Part shown: one piece after another, positions 54,799-64,000 of the stretch
How the letters are laid out: every line of letters starts with the position of its first letter
How positions within the stretch are numbered: position 1 is the stretch's first letter
From: Ciceribacter thiooxidans
Lineage (GTDB): Bacteria; Pseudomonadota; Alphaproteobacteria; Rhizobiales; Rhizobiaceae
NCBI RefSeq assembly: GCF_014126615.1
Contig: NZ_CP059896.1
Location: 2,428,501 to 2,492,500 of the forward strand
DNA length: 64,000 nt
Direction: 5' to 3'
Notes under the pieces: model-generated
Seen by the model: only the letters and a program-made list of their open reading frames with translations
The model's database searches: none
Told to the model about the DNA's origin: nothing
Position numbers and translations under genes: made by a program

Positions 54799-55878
54799 TC
54801 AGAGGTCGAGTTCGACCCAGAGCGCGGCATGATCGGAGGCGGCGAGCTTCCAGCTGGTGATGCCGGGGAAGGAGTGTTCGGCGCCGCCGGTGATCTCGTC
54901 GAGGCCTGCGATGCCGCGGCGCTCGAAGCCCGCCCGCGTCACGAAGGGCTTCAGCGCGTCCGAGACGAGGATGTAGTCGATTGCGTTGCGCTCGTGCTTC
55001 TTGCCGTAATAGTAGGTCCAGCGGTCGTCCTGCGGCCAGTCGAGAACGTCGAGGACGTTAGTGAGCTCCGGGGCCGCGAGAAGCGGCTCCAGCGGGCCGC
55101 TGTCCGGCTCGTCGTTGAAGTCGCCGGCGACCAGCACGAGGTCCTTCGACAGGTCGTAGCGGGTCTTGAGGATCTGGGCGACCTCCTTCGCCTGGCGCAT
55201 GCGCTTGTGGTCCGAGACGGCCGGCGTCGCGTCCTTCGCCTTGAAGTGGTTGACCAGGACGAAGAGCGACCGCCCGTCGATGTCGATCTCCACTTCGAGG
55301 CAGTCGCGGGAGAAGATGATCCCTTCGGAATCCCGCGCGAAGACGTTGGTCTTGGCCGTCCTGATCGGATAAAGGGCGCGGCTTGCGAGCGCCACGTCGA
55401 TGCCGCGCGGATCGTTGCCGTCGACGACGATCTTGTCCTTGAACCACGAGTTCAGGATGTCGGTGTTGAACCGCGCCAGCGTGCCGGCGCTCTCGACCTC
55501 GACGAAGCACTGGATGTCGGGCTCGACCTCCTTGATGACCTTGCCGGTGAACCGGATCTGTTCCTCGCTGAAGCGTTCGCGTTCGAGGTCGACGAAACCG
55601 TCCCAGTCCTCCCGCCCCTTGGCGATCAGGTCGCCGTCCGCCGTCAGGATGTTGCGGCCGACGCGCGAGGAGCGGATGTTGATCTTCACATAATCCTTGA
55701 GCTCGACGTAGAGCACCCGGATCTCCTCGGCATACGGACGATAGTCGCGCATGGCGAGCAGTTCGGAGAACCGGTTGACGCGCTTCAGTATCTCAGCCGC
55801 CTGCGCGTGGTCCGCCATGTTGAGTACCTTCGGACGCGAGAACAGATTTTCGACATTGAACGTACTGACGACGACCAT
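54799..55878 (-). CDS. Endonuclease/exonuclease/phosphatase-family protein
   Basis: 359 residues of the EEP (DNase I-like) fold. Metal and catalytic motifs: STFNVENLF (N), DIQCFVEVES (E), VLVNHFKAK (H), VLVAGDFNDEP (D/N) and ASDHAALWVEL (DH). It cleaves phosphodiesters in nucleic acid or phospholipid; the substrate is unknown. Start ATG 55878 (alternatives are the VVV codons). Convergent with betA. Confidence 0.83.
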   Translation of the reverse strand: MVVVSTFNVENLFSRPKVLNMADHAQAAEILKRVNRFSELLAMRDYRPYAEEIRVLYVELKDYVKINIRSSRVGRNILTADGDLIAKGREDWDGFVDLERERFSEEQIRFTGKVIKEVEPDIQCFVEVESAGTLARFNTDILNSWFKDKIVVDGNDPRGIDVALASRALYPIRTAKTNVFARDSEGIIFSRDCLEVEIDIDGRSLFVLVNHFKAKDATPAVSDHKRMRQAKEVAQILKTRYDLSKDLVLVAGDFNDEPDSGPLEPLLAAPELTNVLDVLDWPQDDRWTYYYGKKHERNAIDYILVSDALKPFVTRAGFERRGIAGLDEITGGAEHSFPGITSWKLAASDHAALWVELDL

Positions 55879-56157
55879 CGCGCACTTCCCCTACCTTGAC
55901 ACGAAACACCCCTGCGCGTTCTAGCAGAGCACAACTAACGCGGAAATATAACCCCAAGATTCCGGTAGTAGTTGTCGCATCCCTCCGGCAGGTCTCCGGG
56001 GCCCCGAAGCACCGCGGTCGCGCGGGAAAAGTGAACTGTCGGGGATATCTCCTTGCCTCGCAGACGCATTCCGAAGTAGGCCTGACTCATCGACTTTCGC
56101 CAACCGGCTCCTGCCCGTCCTGCAGCCGATATCCCGCTCCGTGTAACGAGTTCGATC

Positions 56158-57516
56158 ATGCCGCCCGACTACAAGAAGCTGAAGATGCTCCGACGCTCCC
56201 GCGCAATGTGGGGCTCGTGGCGGGTCTGGAAACCGAGAATGGTCTTCTGGATAGGCGCTCTGGCGATCGGCGTCATCAGCGTCGTCTTCGCCAAGCTCGC
56301 CGATGCCGCGCAGCTGCGCTTTCATGCCCTGACCAGCGGGGGTGACTGGAACTTCCTGCTGCCGCTCCTCATGACCCCGGTCGGGTTTGTTCTCTGCGCC
56401 TATCTGGCGACCCGTGTCTTTCCCGGCGCGCAGGGATCGGGCATTCCCCAGGCGATCGCAGCCCGGCATCTGCGCCAGCCGGAGGCGCGCGACCGGCTGC
56501 TCTCGCTGAAACTCGCCTTCGGCAAGATCCTGCTCACGATCACCGGCCTCTTCTTCGGCGCCTCGATCGGCCGCGAGGGACCGACCGTGCAGGTCGGCGC
56601 CTCGATCATGCTTCAGGCCGCCCGGCTCGGCGGCATGGCCCAGGCCAAGGGGCTCATCCTTGCCGGCTCCGCAGCCGGGATCGCCGCGGCCTTCAACACG
56701 CCGCTCGCCGGCATCGTCTTCGCCATCGAGGAAATGAGCCGGACATACGAATCGAGGGCCAACGGACTGGTGCTCACGGCGGTCATCCTCTCCGGTCTCG
56801 CCGCACTCGGCCTCGTCGGAAGCTACACCTATTTCGGCTCCGCCCCGGAAGCTGCCAACGAACCGCTGGAGTGGCTGCTCGTGGTGATCTGCGGCGTTGG
56901 CGGCGGCGCATTGGGCGCGGCCTTCAGTGCGGCCTCGCTCCGGCTCTCGCGGCGCATCCGGCGCTGGACGCAGCCGGACCCCTTGCGGCGTTCGCTGGCG
57001 CTTGCCGCCGGATGCGGCGTCGCGGTCGCCGTCATCGGCGTCGCGGCGGGAGGCGCCACCTTCGGGACCGGCTACGCTCAGGCCCGCAGCGCGGTCGAAG
57101 GAGATGCACTGCCCCTCCTCTTCTTCCTCGAAAAGCTGCTTTCAACATTCCTGTCGATGATGTCGGGCATTCCCGGCGGCATCTTCGCGCCCTCGCTTTC
57201 CGTCGGGGCCGGCTTCGGCAGCACGGTCGGACACCTCCTCGGCACCAGCATCGCGCTCGCCTCCGTGCTCGGCATGGCCGGCTATTTCGCCGGCGTGGTG
57301 CAGGCGCCGATGACCGCCTTCGTCATCATTCTCGAGATGACCGACAACCATGAAGGCGTGATCGGCCTGATGGCCTGCGCGATGCTCGGCTACGTCACCT
57401 CGCGGATGATTGCCCGCGAACCGCTCTACCACGGTCTCTCGCGCGCGTTCGTCGCCGAAGGCATTCGACACAGCCGTAACGAGGTCCGGCAGGGGAAACC
57501 TGAAGCACAACAGTAG
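56158..57516 (+). CDS. ClC-type chloride channel/antiporter
   Basis: A 452-residue membrane protein with about 10-12 helices and the ClC anion-path motifs GSGIPQ (QGSGIPQAIAAR), GREGPTVQ and GGIFAPSLSVGAG. A gating Glu is expected at GREGP. It exchanges or conducts chloride, possibly for acid resistance; no C-terminal CBS domain is present. Confidence 0.88.
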   Translation: MPPDYKKLKMLRRSRAMWGSWRVWKPRMVFWIGALAIGVISVVFAKLADAAQLRFHALTSGGDWNFLLPLLMTPVGFVLCAYLATRVFPGAQGSGIPQAIAARHLRQPEARDRLLSLKLAFGKILLTITGLFFGASIGREGPTVQVGASIMLQAARLGGMAQAKGLILAGSAAGIAAAFNTPLAGIVFAIEEMSRTYESRANGLVLTAVILSGLAALGLVGSYTYFGSAPEAANEPLEWLLVVICGVGGGALGAAFSAASLRLSRRIRRWTQPDPLRRSLALAAGCGVAVAVIGVAAGGATFGTGYAQARSAVEGDALPLLFFLEKLLSTFLSMMSGIPGGIFAPSLSVGAGFGSTVGHLLGTSIALASVLGMAGYFAGVVQAPMTAFVIILEMTDNHEGVIGLMACAMLGYVTSRMIAREPLYHGLSRAFVAEGIRHSRNEVRQGKPEAQQ

Positions 57517-57570
57517 GGAAAACGCCCCGGAAAGCTGTTTTTCATAGCAATATGGTTATGATTTCGGATT

Positions 57571-57580
57571 ATAACGTTAT
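57571..57580. promoter_or_regulatory. Palindrome ATAACGTTAT upstream of the TRAP operon
   Basis: A perfect 10-base dyad in an AT-rich stretch (57538-57585), 156 bases before dctP. GGTTAT and ATTATAAC flank it. It is a plausible operator for a GntR- or other-type regulator not present in the window. Confidence 0.35.
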
Positions 57581-57735
57581 TTGATGGCGCGGCGGACTTC
57601 TGCAAGCATGACCATCAGGAGGATTGCCGGGAAACGGCGGTGAACCGTGCGGGCACAGCTTGCGGCACGGTGCCGGCGACAGGGAGAGTACCGGCATCCG
57701 CTTTGCGCCTCGTTCGCATGCTTTGGGAGGAGAAC

Positions 57736-58770
57736 ATGCTTCACAAGACCGTAATGACCGGGCTCGCCGGGCTCGCACTCACGCTGTCCGCCACCGCATC
57801 CTTTGCGGCGGATGTCGTGCTCAGACTGCACCAGATGCTGCCGCCGCAGGCGACCATTCCCGCCAAGGTGCTGACCCCCTGGGCGGAGAAGGTCAAGGCC
57901 GATTCGGGCGGACGCATCGAGGTCGAGCTCTATCCGGCGATGCAGCTCGGCGGCAAGCCGTCCGAACTCGTCGACCAGGTGAAGGACGGCGTCGTCGACC
58001 TGATCTGGACCGTCATCGGCTACACGCCCGGCCGCTTCCCGAAATCAGAAGCCTTCGAACTGCCCTTCATGGTGACGACGGGCGAAGCGACCTCGCTCGC
58101 CTTCTATGACTACTATGAAAAGCACCTGAAGGACGAATTGCAGGACTACCACGTTCTGGCCGTACATACCCACGGCCCCGGCCTCATCCACACGATCGGC
58201 TCCAAGCCGGTGAAATCGCTCGAGGACATGAACGGGCTGAAACTGCGCGGCACCTCCAAGGTCGTCAACCAGATGCTGGAGGCGATGGGCGCCTCGGCGA
58301 TCGGCATGCCGGTGACGGCGGTTCCGGAGAGCCTGTCGAAGAGCGTCATCGACGGAACGGTCGTTCCGTGGGAAGTAACGCCGGCGATCAAGATTGCCGA
58401 ACTCGCTCCGAACCATACCGGCTTCTCCGGCAAGAACGGCCTCTACACCGGCACCTTCCTGTTCGCCATGAACAAGGACAGCTACGACGCTCTGCCTGAC
58501 GACCTCAAGAAGGTGATCGACGACAATTCCGGTCGTGAGCTCGCCCGCAAATTCGGCATCGCCATGGACACGGGCGACATCCGCGGGCGGGAGATCGCCG
58601 ACAAGGCCGGCAACACGACGATCATGCTCGACGAGGCGGAGACCGCCCGCTGGCGGGCTGCCGGCGAGAACGTGACCAAGGCCTGGATCGCCGACATGGA
58701 CGCCAAGGGCCTCGACGGGACGACGCTCTACAACGACGCCGTCGCCCTGATCGACCAGTACAGCAAGTAA
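57736..58770 (+). CDS. dctP: TRAP transporter substrate-binding protein (DctP)
   Basis: 344 residues. A signal peptide (MLHKTVMTGLAGLALTLSAT-ASFAA) is followed by the DctP-fold with the segment GLKLRGTSKVVNQMLEAMGA, including the Arg for carboxylate binding. GGGAGGAG precedes ATG 57736. First gene of a dctPQM-type operon. It captures an organic acid in the periplasm; the substrate is not evident. Confidence 0.9.
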   Translation: MLHKTVMTGLAGLALTLSATASFAADVVLRLHQMLPPQATIPAKVLTPWAEKVKADSGGRIEVELYPAMQLGGKPSELVDQVKDGVVDLIWTVIGYTPGRFPKSEAFELPFMVTTGEATSLAFYDYYEKHLKDELQDYHVLAVHTHGPGLIHTIGSKPVKSLEDMNGLKLRGTSKVVNQMLEAMGASAIGMPVTAVPESLSKSVIDGTVVPWEVTPAIKIAELAPNHTGFSGKNGLYTGTFLFAMNKDSYDALPDDLKKVIDDNSGRELARKFGIAMDTGDIRGREIADKAGNTTIMLDEAETARWRAAGENVTKAWIADMDAKGLDGTTLYNDAVALIDQYSK

Positions 58771-58861
58771 GCCCCGGCGGGCCGGGATCGCCGCAGGCGC
58801 CCGGCCTCGTCCTTTCCGCATCGCGGGTTCCGTTCCGGATCAAGGAGACATCGAGGAAGAC

Positions 58862-59400
58862 ATGGCGATCGAGACAAATTCCGCATTCGGGCGCTGGGAG
58901 CGCGGGCCGGACGGCTCGCCACCACGCTCGTCGTCTTCGGCGGCGCCTGCCTCGTCCTCGCCTGCCTCCTCACCGGCGTTTCTATCGTCGGCAGCGTGAC
59001 GATCCGCCCGCTCCCCGGCGAGATCGAACTCGTCGAGGCGCTTTGCGGGCTGGCGGTCTTCGCCTTCCTACCCTATTGCCAGCTGAAGCGCGGTCATGTC
59101 GGTGTCGATCTCGTGATGAGCGCCTTTGGCGGCAAGGCGATGGACTATGCGCAGCTTGCCGGCGACCTCATCGTCGCGGTGCTCTTCGCCGTACTCACCT
59201 GGCGGCACGGCGTCGGGCTTCTCGACAAGTATGGCAATGGCGAGACGACCCCGCTGCTGCTGCTTCCCGTCTGGTGGGGCTTTGCCGCCGCCTTCGTGCT
59301 GATGCTCGCCAATCTCCTCATCTGTGTCTTCGTCGTCGCCGCCGATCTTCGGGCGCTCCGCCACGGCAACTCCATCGTCGTCTCCATGGGTAGCCACTGA
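58862..59400 (+). pseudogene. dctQ: TRAP small permease (DctQ), one-base frameshift
   Basis: Start MAIETNSAFGRWERG (ATG 58862), then the frame shifts at GGG 58904-58906. The remainder, RLATTLVVFGGACLVLACLL onward, continues in the next frame to stop 59398-59400. Adding one G gives about 179 residues with four membrane helices. It overlaps the dctM start (TGATG). The sequence downstream is intact, so sequence error is as likely as inactivation. Confidence 0.75.
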
Positions 59401-60710
59401 TGAGCAGCGTCGAAATCGGTCTCTGGTCCTTTCCGGTCCTCATTCTCCTCATCTTCATGCGCGTACCGATCGCCGCGGCCATGCTCGGCACCGGGGTCGT
59501 CGGCACCTATATCGTGCTCGGCAAGTGGGCGCCGATCCTGTCGCAGATGAAGGCGATCTCCTGGACGACGAACGCCAACTATTCGCTGTCGATCATCCCG
59601 CTCTTCCTGCTGATGGGCCAGTTCGCCGCCCGCGGCGGCATGAGCCAGGCACTCTTCAACGCCGCCGCCGCCTTTCTCGGCCATCGCAAGGGGGGCGTCG
59701 CCATGGCCGCCGTCGGCGCCTGCGCCGGCTTCGGCTCGATCTGCGGCTCGTCGCTCGCGACCGCCGCCACCATGGCGCAGGTGGCGCTGCCGGAGCTGAA
59801 GCGCAACGGCTATTCCGGCGGGCTTGCCAGCGCGGCGCTTGCCGCCGGCGGCACGCTCGGCATCCTCATCCCGCCCTCGGTCGTACTCGTCATCTATGCG
59901 ATCCTCGCCGAGCAGAACATCGCCAAGCTCTTCCTCGCCGCCTTCGTGCCGGGACTGCTCGCCGCGCTTTCCTACCTGGTGGTGATCGCCATCTACGTGC
60001 GGGTGAAGCCGGAGAGCGCCGGCCATGCCGCGCGCATTCCCTGGGCCAAGCGGGTGCCTGCGCTCATCGCCGTCTGGCCGGTCGCGGCGATCTTCTTCCT
60101 CGTCGTCGGCGGCATCTATCTCGGCTGGTTCACGCCAACGCAGGCGGCGGCGATCGGCGCCGGCGGCGCAGGCCTCGTCGCCTGGGCGAAGGGCGGCCTC
60201 GACCGCCGGTCGCTGCTCGCCTGCTTCAAGGACACGGCGGTCTCGACCGGCATGATTTTCTTCATCGTGCTCGGCGCCTCGGTGTTCAACTCCTTCCTCG
60301 CCTTCTCGCGGCTGCCGCAGGTGGGCGCGGAATGGGTGACGGCGCAGGGGTTTGCCCCGATGACGGTGCTCGTCATCATCCTGCTGCTCTATATCGTCTT
60401 CGGCTGCATCATGGATTCGCTGTCGATGATCGTGCTCACCGTGCCGATCTTCTTCCCGATCGTCACCGCGATGGACTTCGGCCTCAGCCCCGAGCATTTC
60501 GCGATCTGGTTCGGCATCCTGGTGCTGATGGTCGCTGAGATCGGCATGATCACGCCACCGGTCGGGCTCAACCTCTTCATCATCTCCGGAATGTCGCGGG
60601 ACGTCGAAATCCGCGAGACCTATCGCGGGATCGTGCCTTTCGTCACCGCCGACCTGCTGCGCATCGTCATCCTGACAGCCTTTCCGATCATCTCGATCTT
60701 CCTGGTGTGA
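59400..60710 (+). CDS. dctM: TRAP transporter large permease (DctM)
   Basis: 436 residues with about 12 membrane helices: MRVPIAAAMLGTGVVGTYIV, SLSIIPLFLLMGQFA, GFGSICGSSLATAATMAQVA and GMITPPVGLNLFII are DctM-typical. It forms the sodium-driven transport channel with DctQ. Start overlaps the dctQ stop. Third gene of dctPQM. Confidence 0.9.
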   Translation: MSSVEIGLWSFPVLILLIFMRVPIAAAMLGTGVVGTYIVLGKWAPILSQMKAISWTTNANYSLSIIPLFLLMGQFAARGGMSQALFNAAAAFLGHRKGGVAMAAVGACAGFGSICGSSLATAATMAQVALPELKRNGYSGGLASAALAAGGTLGILIPPSVVLVIYAILAEQNIAKLFLAAFVPGLLAALSYLVVIAIYVRVKPESAGHAARIPWAKRVPALIAVWPVAAIFFLVVGGIYLGWFTPTQAAAIGAGGAGLVAWAKGGLDRRSLLACFKDTAVSTGMIFFIVLGASVFNSFLAFSRLPQVGAEWVTAQGFAPMTVLVIILLLYIVFGCIMDSLSMIVLTVPIFFPIVTAMDFGLSPEHFAIWFGILVLMVAEIGMITPPVGLNLFIISGMSRDVEIRETYRGIVPFVTADLLRIVILTAFPIISIFLV

Positions 60711-60731
60711 GGGCGCCCGCCTCCCGCTGCC

Positions 60732-61766
60732 CTACCGGAACAGCTTCCAGTGCTGCAGGCGGAAGCGGATCTCGCCGCCCACCGTCACCGGGGCCTCCAG
60801 CGGCACCTCGATCTCGATGTGGTGGCCGGTGCCGTTGGTGGAGATGTCGACCTCGGCGATCCGGGTGCCGGCGAGCCGCCGGCTGGCGATGACCCGTCCG
60901 CGGAGTGCGTCACCGTCCTCGGCAACTGCAACGTCCTGCGGGCGGAAGAAGATGCTGCCGGCGCCATCCGGCCCGTCATCACCGATCCCGATCCGCCTGC
61001 CCTCGAAGAGCACGGCGCCATCTTTCACCGAGACCGGCAGGCTGGAGGAATCGCCGATGAACGAGAAGACGAAGGGGCTGTTCGGGCGGTCGTAGACGTC
61101 GTCGGCGGTGCCGACCTGCTCGATCGTCCCCTGGCTCATCACCACCACGCGGTCGGCGAGTTCGAGCGCCTCCTCCTGGTCGTGGGTCACGAAGAAGGTC
61201 GTGTGGCCAGTGCGGTCGTGGAACTCCTTCAGCCAGCGGCGAAGCTCCTTGCGCACCTTTGCGTCGAGAGCGCCGAAGGGCTCGTCGAGCAACAGGACGG
61301 TGGGCTCGATCGCCATGGCGCGAGCGAGCGCCACGCGCTGGCGCTGCCCGCCGGAGAGCTGGGCCGGGTAGCGTTTTTCCAGTCCGCCCAGGTGCACCAT
61401 GTCGAGGAGGTCAGAGACCCGGCGGCGGATTTCGGCCGTCGGCGGACGGGTGGCGCCCGGGCGCACCTTGAGGCCGAAGGCAATGTTTTCGGCGACCGTC
61501 ATGTGGCGGAAGAGCGCGTAGTGCTGGAAGACGAAGCCGATATGGCGCTCCTGAACGCTCTTCAGCGAGGCGTCCTCTTCCCCGAAGAAGATCCGGCCCG
61601 CGGTCGGCTGTTCGAGCCCGGCGATCAGGCGCAGGAGCGTCGTCTTGCCGGACCCTGAAGGACCGAGGAGCGCCATCAGTTCACCGGAGCCGACGGAGAG
61701 CGAAACGTCGTGCAGGGCCGGGAACTGGCCGAATTCCTTGCGGATATTGGTGATCGTGACATCCAT
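60732..61766 (-). CDS. cysA: Sulfate/thiosulfate ABC transporter ATP-binding protein
   Basis: 344 residues. Walker A GPSGSGKTT at 35-43, signature QLSGGQRQRVALARA, Walker B VLLLDEPFGALD. The C-terminal extension (about 240-340) is the sulfate-type regulatory domain of CysA. Last gene of sbp-cysT-cysW-cysA. It powers uptake of sulfate or thiosulfate. Confidence 0.92.
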   Translation of the reverse strand: MDVTITNIRKEFGQFPALHDVSLSVGSGELMALLGPSGSGKTTLLRLIAGLEQPTAGRIFFGEEDASLKSVQERHIGFVFQHYALFRHMTVAENIAFGLKVRPGATRPPTAEIRRRVSDLLDMVHLGGLEKRYPAQLSGGQRQRVALARAMAIEPTVLLLDEPFGALDAKVRKELRRWLKEFHDRTGHTTFFVTHDQEEALELADRVVVMSQGTIEQVGTADDVYDRPNSPFVFSFIGDSSSLPVSVKDGAVLFEGRRIGIGDDGPDGAGSIFFRPQDVAVAEDGDALRGRVIASRRLAGTRIAEVDISTNGTGHHIEIEVPLEAPVTVGGEIRFRLQHWKLFR

Positions 61767-61779
61767 TCGCGAGCGCCTT

Positions 61780-62652
61780 TCAGTGTTTGCGGCTGGCTGC
61801 GATTTCCTCGCCGTAATGCAGCTCCAGAATGGTCTTGAGCGCGAGCGTGACGAGGGCGAGCAGGGCGAGAAGCGTCGAGACGGCGAAGGCCGCGACGAAA
61901 TTGTATTCGTTGTAGAGGACCTCGATGTGGAGCGGCATGGTCTCCGTCAGGCCGCGAACATGACCGGAGACGACCGATACGGCACCGAACTCGCCCATCG
62001 CGCGGGCATTGCAGAGCAGCACGCCATAGAGAAGGCCCCACTTGATGTTCGGGAGCGTCACGTACCGGAAGGTCTGCCAGCCGGTGGCGCCGAGTGAGAT
62101 CGCCGCCTCCTCGTCGCCGGAGCCCTGCTGCTCCATCAGCGGGATCAGCTCGCGCGCGATGAACGGGAAGGTGACGAAGACGGTGGCGAGCACGATACCC
62201 GGCACGGCGAAGATGATCTCGACGCCGTGGCTCTTCAGCCAGGGGCCCATGAGGCTCTGGGAACCGAAAAGAAGCACGTAGACGAGGCCGGAGATGACCG
62301 GCGAGATCGAGAACGGCAGGTCGATCAGCGTGGTCAGGAAGGCCTTGCCGCGGAACTCGAACTTTGCGATCGCCCAGGCGGCGGCAATGCCGAAGACGAG
62401 ATTGAGCGGCACGGCGATCGCCGCGACGGTGAGCGTCAGCCGGATCGCCGAGAGCGCGTCGGGTTCGGCAAGCGCTGCGACGAACTCGGACGGGCCCTTG
62501 CGGAAGGCCTCGACGAAGACGAGGACGAGCGGCAGCAGCACGACGAGCGCCATGAACGTGACGGCGATCAGCGTCAGGGCCAGGCGCCAGCCGGCGGTTT
62601 CGTTCGCCACTTCGTGGAAGGCGGTTCGGGTTTCGGCGGCTTCAGCGGACAT
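61780..62652 (-). CDS. cysW: Sulfate ABC transporter permease CysW
   Basis: 290 residues with about six membrane helices and a binding-protein-dependent permease motif ([20 protein letters not shown]). Follows CysT with an 11-base overlap and precedes CysA by 13 bases. Confidence 0.91.
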   Translation of the reverse strand: MSAEAAETRTAFHEVANETAGWRLALTLIAVTFMALVVLLPLVLVFVEAFRKGPSEFVAALAEPDALSAIRLTLTVAAIAVPLNLVFGIAAAWAIAKFEFRGKAFLTTLIDLPFSISPVISGLVYVLLFGSQSLMGPWLKSHGVEIIFAVPGIVLATVFVTFPFIARELIPLMEQQGSGDEEAAISLGATGWQTFRYVTLPNIKWGLLYGVLLCNARAMGEFGAVSVVSGHVRGLTETMPLHIEVLYNEYNFVAAFAVSTLLALLALVTLALKTILELHYGEEIAASRKH

Positions 62653-63493
62653 TGGCGTACCTCCGGCGGCTACACATCTGCAGAAGATTGATCAGCAGCA
62701 GCATGGCGAAAGAGATGATCAGCATGATGCAGGCAATCGAGGTGGCGCCGGCATAGTTGAACTCCTCCAGCCGGATGACGATCAGAAGCGGCGCGATTTC
62801 CGAAACGTAAGGGATGTTGCCGGCGATGAAAATGACCGAGCCGTATTCGCCGACGGCGCGGGCGAAGGCGAGTGCGAAACCGGTGAGGATCGCCGGCATG
62901 AGACCCGGCAGGATGACGCGGGAAATCGTCTGGAAGCGGTTCGCCCCGAGGGTGGCTGCGACCTCCTCGACCTCGCGGTCGATCTCCTGCATGACCGGCT
63001 GGACGGTGCGCACGACGAAGGGCAGTCCGACGAAGACCAGCGCCACGACGATGCCGAGCGGCGTGAAGGCGATCTTGATGCCGAGCGGTGCAAACAGAGA
63101 CCCGACCCAGCCCTTCGGCGCGTAGAGCGCGGCGAGCGAGATGCCGGCGACCGCCGTCGGCAGTGCGAACGGCAGATCGATGATCGCATCGAGCAGGCGG
63201 CGGCCCGGAAAATGATAGCGCACCAGCACCCAGGCGGTGAGGACGCCGAAGACGGCGTTGATCGACGCGGCAATGAGCGAGCAGCCGAAGCTTACCTTCA
63301 GCGCCAGCAAGGTGCGCTCATCGAGCGCGATGGCGACGAACTCGTCCCAGCCGAGCGAGGCCGAACGCCAGACAAGGGCAGCGAGCGGGATCAGGATGAT
63401 CACCGTCAGGTAAAAGATCGTATAGCCGAGCGTCAGGCCGAAGCCCGGCAAGATGCTCGGCTGTCGCCAGTTCTTCATGAATGTACCCGCCAT
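62642..63493 (-). CDS. cysT: Sulfate ABC transporter permease CysT
   Basis: About 283 residues with six membrane helices and the inner-membrane permease loop [23 protein letters not shown] 63493 (MAGTFMKNW) or ATG 63478 (MKNW) are both possible; the family start is near [14 protein letters not shown]. The stop overlaps the cysW start. Confidence 0.9.
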   Translation of the reverse strand: MAGTFMKNWRQPSILPGFGLTLGYTIFYLTVIILIPLAALVWRSASLGWDEFVAIALDERTLLALKVSFGCSLIAASINAVFGVLTAWVLVRYHFPGRRLLDAIIDLPFALPTAVAGISLAALYAPKGWVGSLFAPLGIKIAFTPLGIVVALVFVGLPFVVRTVQPVMQEIDREVEEVAATLGANRFQTISRVILPGLMPAILTGFALAFARAVGEYGSVIFIAGNIPYVSEIAPLLIVIRLEEFNYAGATSIACIMLIISFAMLLLINLLQMCSRRRYANVR

Positions 63494-63586
63494 CGCCCCG
63501 TCGCGTCTTCTATCATGCCTTCAAATCATCCGGCAGCAAGCCCCGGCCCTGCGGCAGGGACTTGCCGATTTCGGCAGAAGCGCCGC

Positions 63587-64000
63587 TTACCGGGCGGGCT
63601 TGTAGATCTGGTCGAAGATGCCGCCGTCGCCGAAGTGGGCGGGCTGCGCCTTGGCCCAGCCGCCGAAGATCGGGTCGTCGATCGTGACCAGATCGAGCTT
63701 CGGCAGCGTCAGCTGTTCGGCGGGCACGAGTTCCGGCTTCGACGGGCGGTAGAAGTGCCTGGCGGCGAGCGTCTGGCCTTCCGGTGAATAGAGGTATTCG
63801 AGATAGGCCTCGGCGACCTTGCGGGTGCCCCTGGCGTCGACATTTCCGTCGACGACGGCGACCGGCGGCTCGGCGAGGATCGAGAGCTTCGGCACGACGA
63901 TCTCGAAGGCGTCGTTGCCGAATTCTCTGCCGGCGAGATAGGCCTCGTTTTCCCAGGCGATCAGCACGTCGCCGATCTCGCGCTGGGCGAAGGTCACGGT
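63587..64000 (-). CDS. sbp: Sulfate ABC transporter binding protein (5' end off window)
   Basis: The C-terminal 137 residues of a sulfate-binding protein: AQREIGDVLIAWENEAYLAG, AEAYLEYLYSPEGQTLAARH and TIDDPIFGGWAKAQPAHFGD-G. These are typical of CysP/Sbp, which bind sulfate in the periplasm. The start and signal peptide lie beyond base 64000. First visible gene of the cys operon; the gap to cysT is 93 bases. Confidence 0.88.
   Translation of the reverse strand, partial: TVTFAQREIGDVLIAWENEAYLAGREFGNDAFEIVVPKLSILAEPPVAVVDGNVDARGTRKVAEAYLEYLYSPEGQTLAARHFYRPSKPELVPAEQLTLPKLDLVTIDDPIFGGWAKAQPAHFGDGGIFDQIYKPAR

Overview
The window is high-GC DNA from an alphaproteobacterium. Gene content and intergenic palindromes point to a member of the Rhizobiaceae, such as an Ensifer/Sinorhizobium or Shinella relative. 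The markers are a one-NBD xylose-type ABC transporter with a ROK regulator, a bet operon, Ohr/OhrR, a TIGR03808-like Tat protein, TRAP transport, and abundant 'ctccccctcaaggggg' palindromes. This placement is an inference from content; there is no rRNA gene to test it. Most of the window is ordinary chromosomal metabolism, with no prophage and no CRISPR array seen.

Layout. 0-5 kb: the 3'-truncated end of a sulfide:quinone-reductase-like flavoprotein gene with a palindromic operator, a class IV aminotransferase, a zinc alcohol dehydrogenase, and a DUF559 nuclease-like gene between MITE-like palindromic elements. 4.4-9.3 kb: xylFHG-type sugar transporter divergent from a ROK repressor, with a near-perfect operator between them. 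9.5-16.2 kb: haloacid dehalogenase, trans-aconitate methyltransferase, a FecR protein coupled to a CHASE2-GGDEF-EAL protein, and an aldo/keto reductase. 16.3-19.4 kb: an AT-richer two-gene islet (unknown protein plus SF1 helicase). 19.5-24.2 kb: HerA-like ATPase, and a tight four-gene operon with an ATP-grasp enzyme. 24.3-34.8 kb: acyltransferase, HXXEE membrane protein, a divergent orphan GroEL, a PAP2 phosphatase, a MarR-controlled stress cluster, a RES/MbcA-type toxin-antitoxin pair and Ohr/OhrR.

34.9-37.3 kb is a second foreign-looking islet. It holds a P-loop kinase, an unknown 417-residue protein and a tRNA-like gene whose anticodon loop carries about 20 extra bases. 37.5-44.4 kb has two L,D-transpeptidases, a Tat-exported repeat protein, a GST, a GIY-YIG nuclease gene flanked by long direct repeats, and an asparaginase. 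44.4-46.6 kb has an O-GlcNAc-transferase-like gene followed by a 24-codon peptide gene with an extreme Shine-Dalgarno sequence and its own terminator. 46.8-64 kb has a quinone oxidoreductase, an EAL-GGDEF protein, HdeD, betIBA, an EEP nuclease, a ClC channel, a TRAP transporter and sulfate transport genes (cys/sbp).

Three genes (the GT41-like transferase, hdeD and dctQ) each lack exactly one base in a short G/C run. That could be real decay, but shared sequencing error is more likely. The best candidates for undescribed biology are the glycosyltransferase plus 24-aa peptide pair, the ATP-grasp operon at 21.7-24.2 kb, the helicase islet at 16.3-19.4 kb, and the tRNA-like gene with an enlarged anticodon loop.
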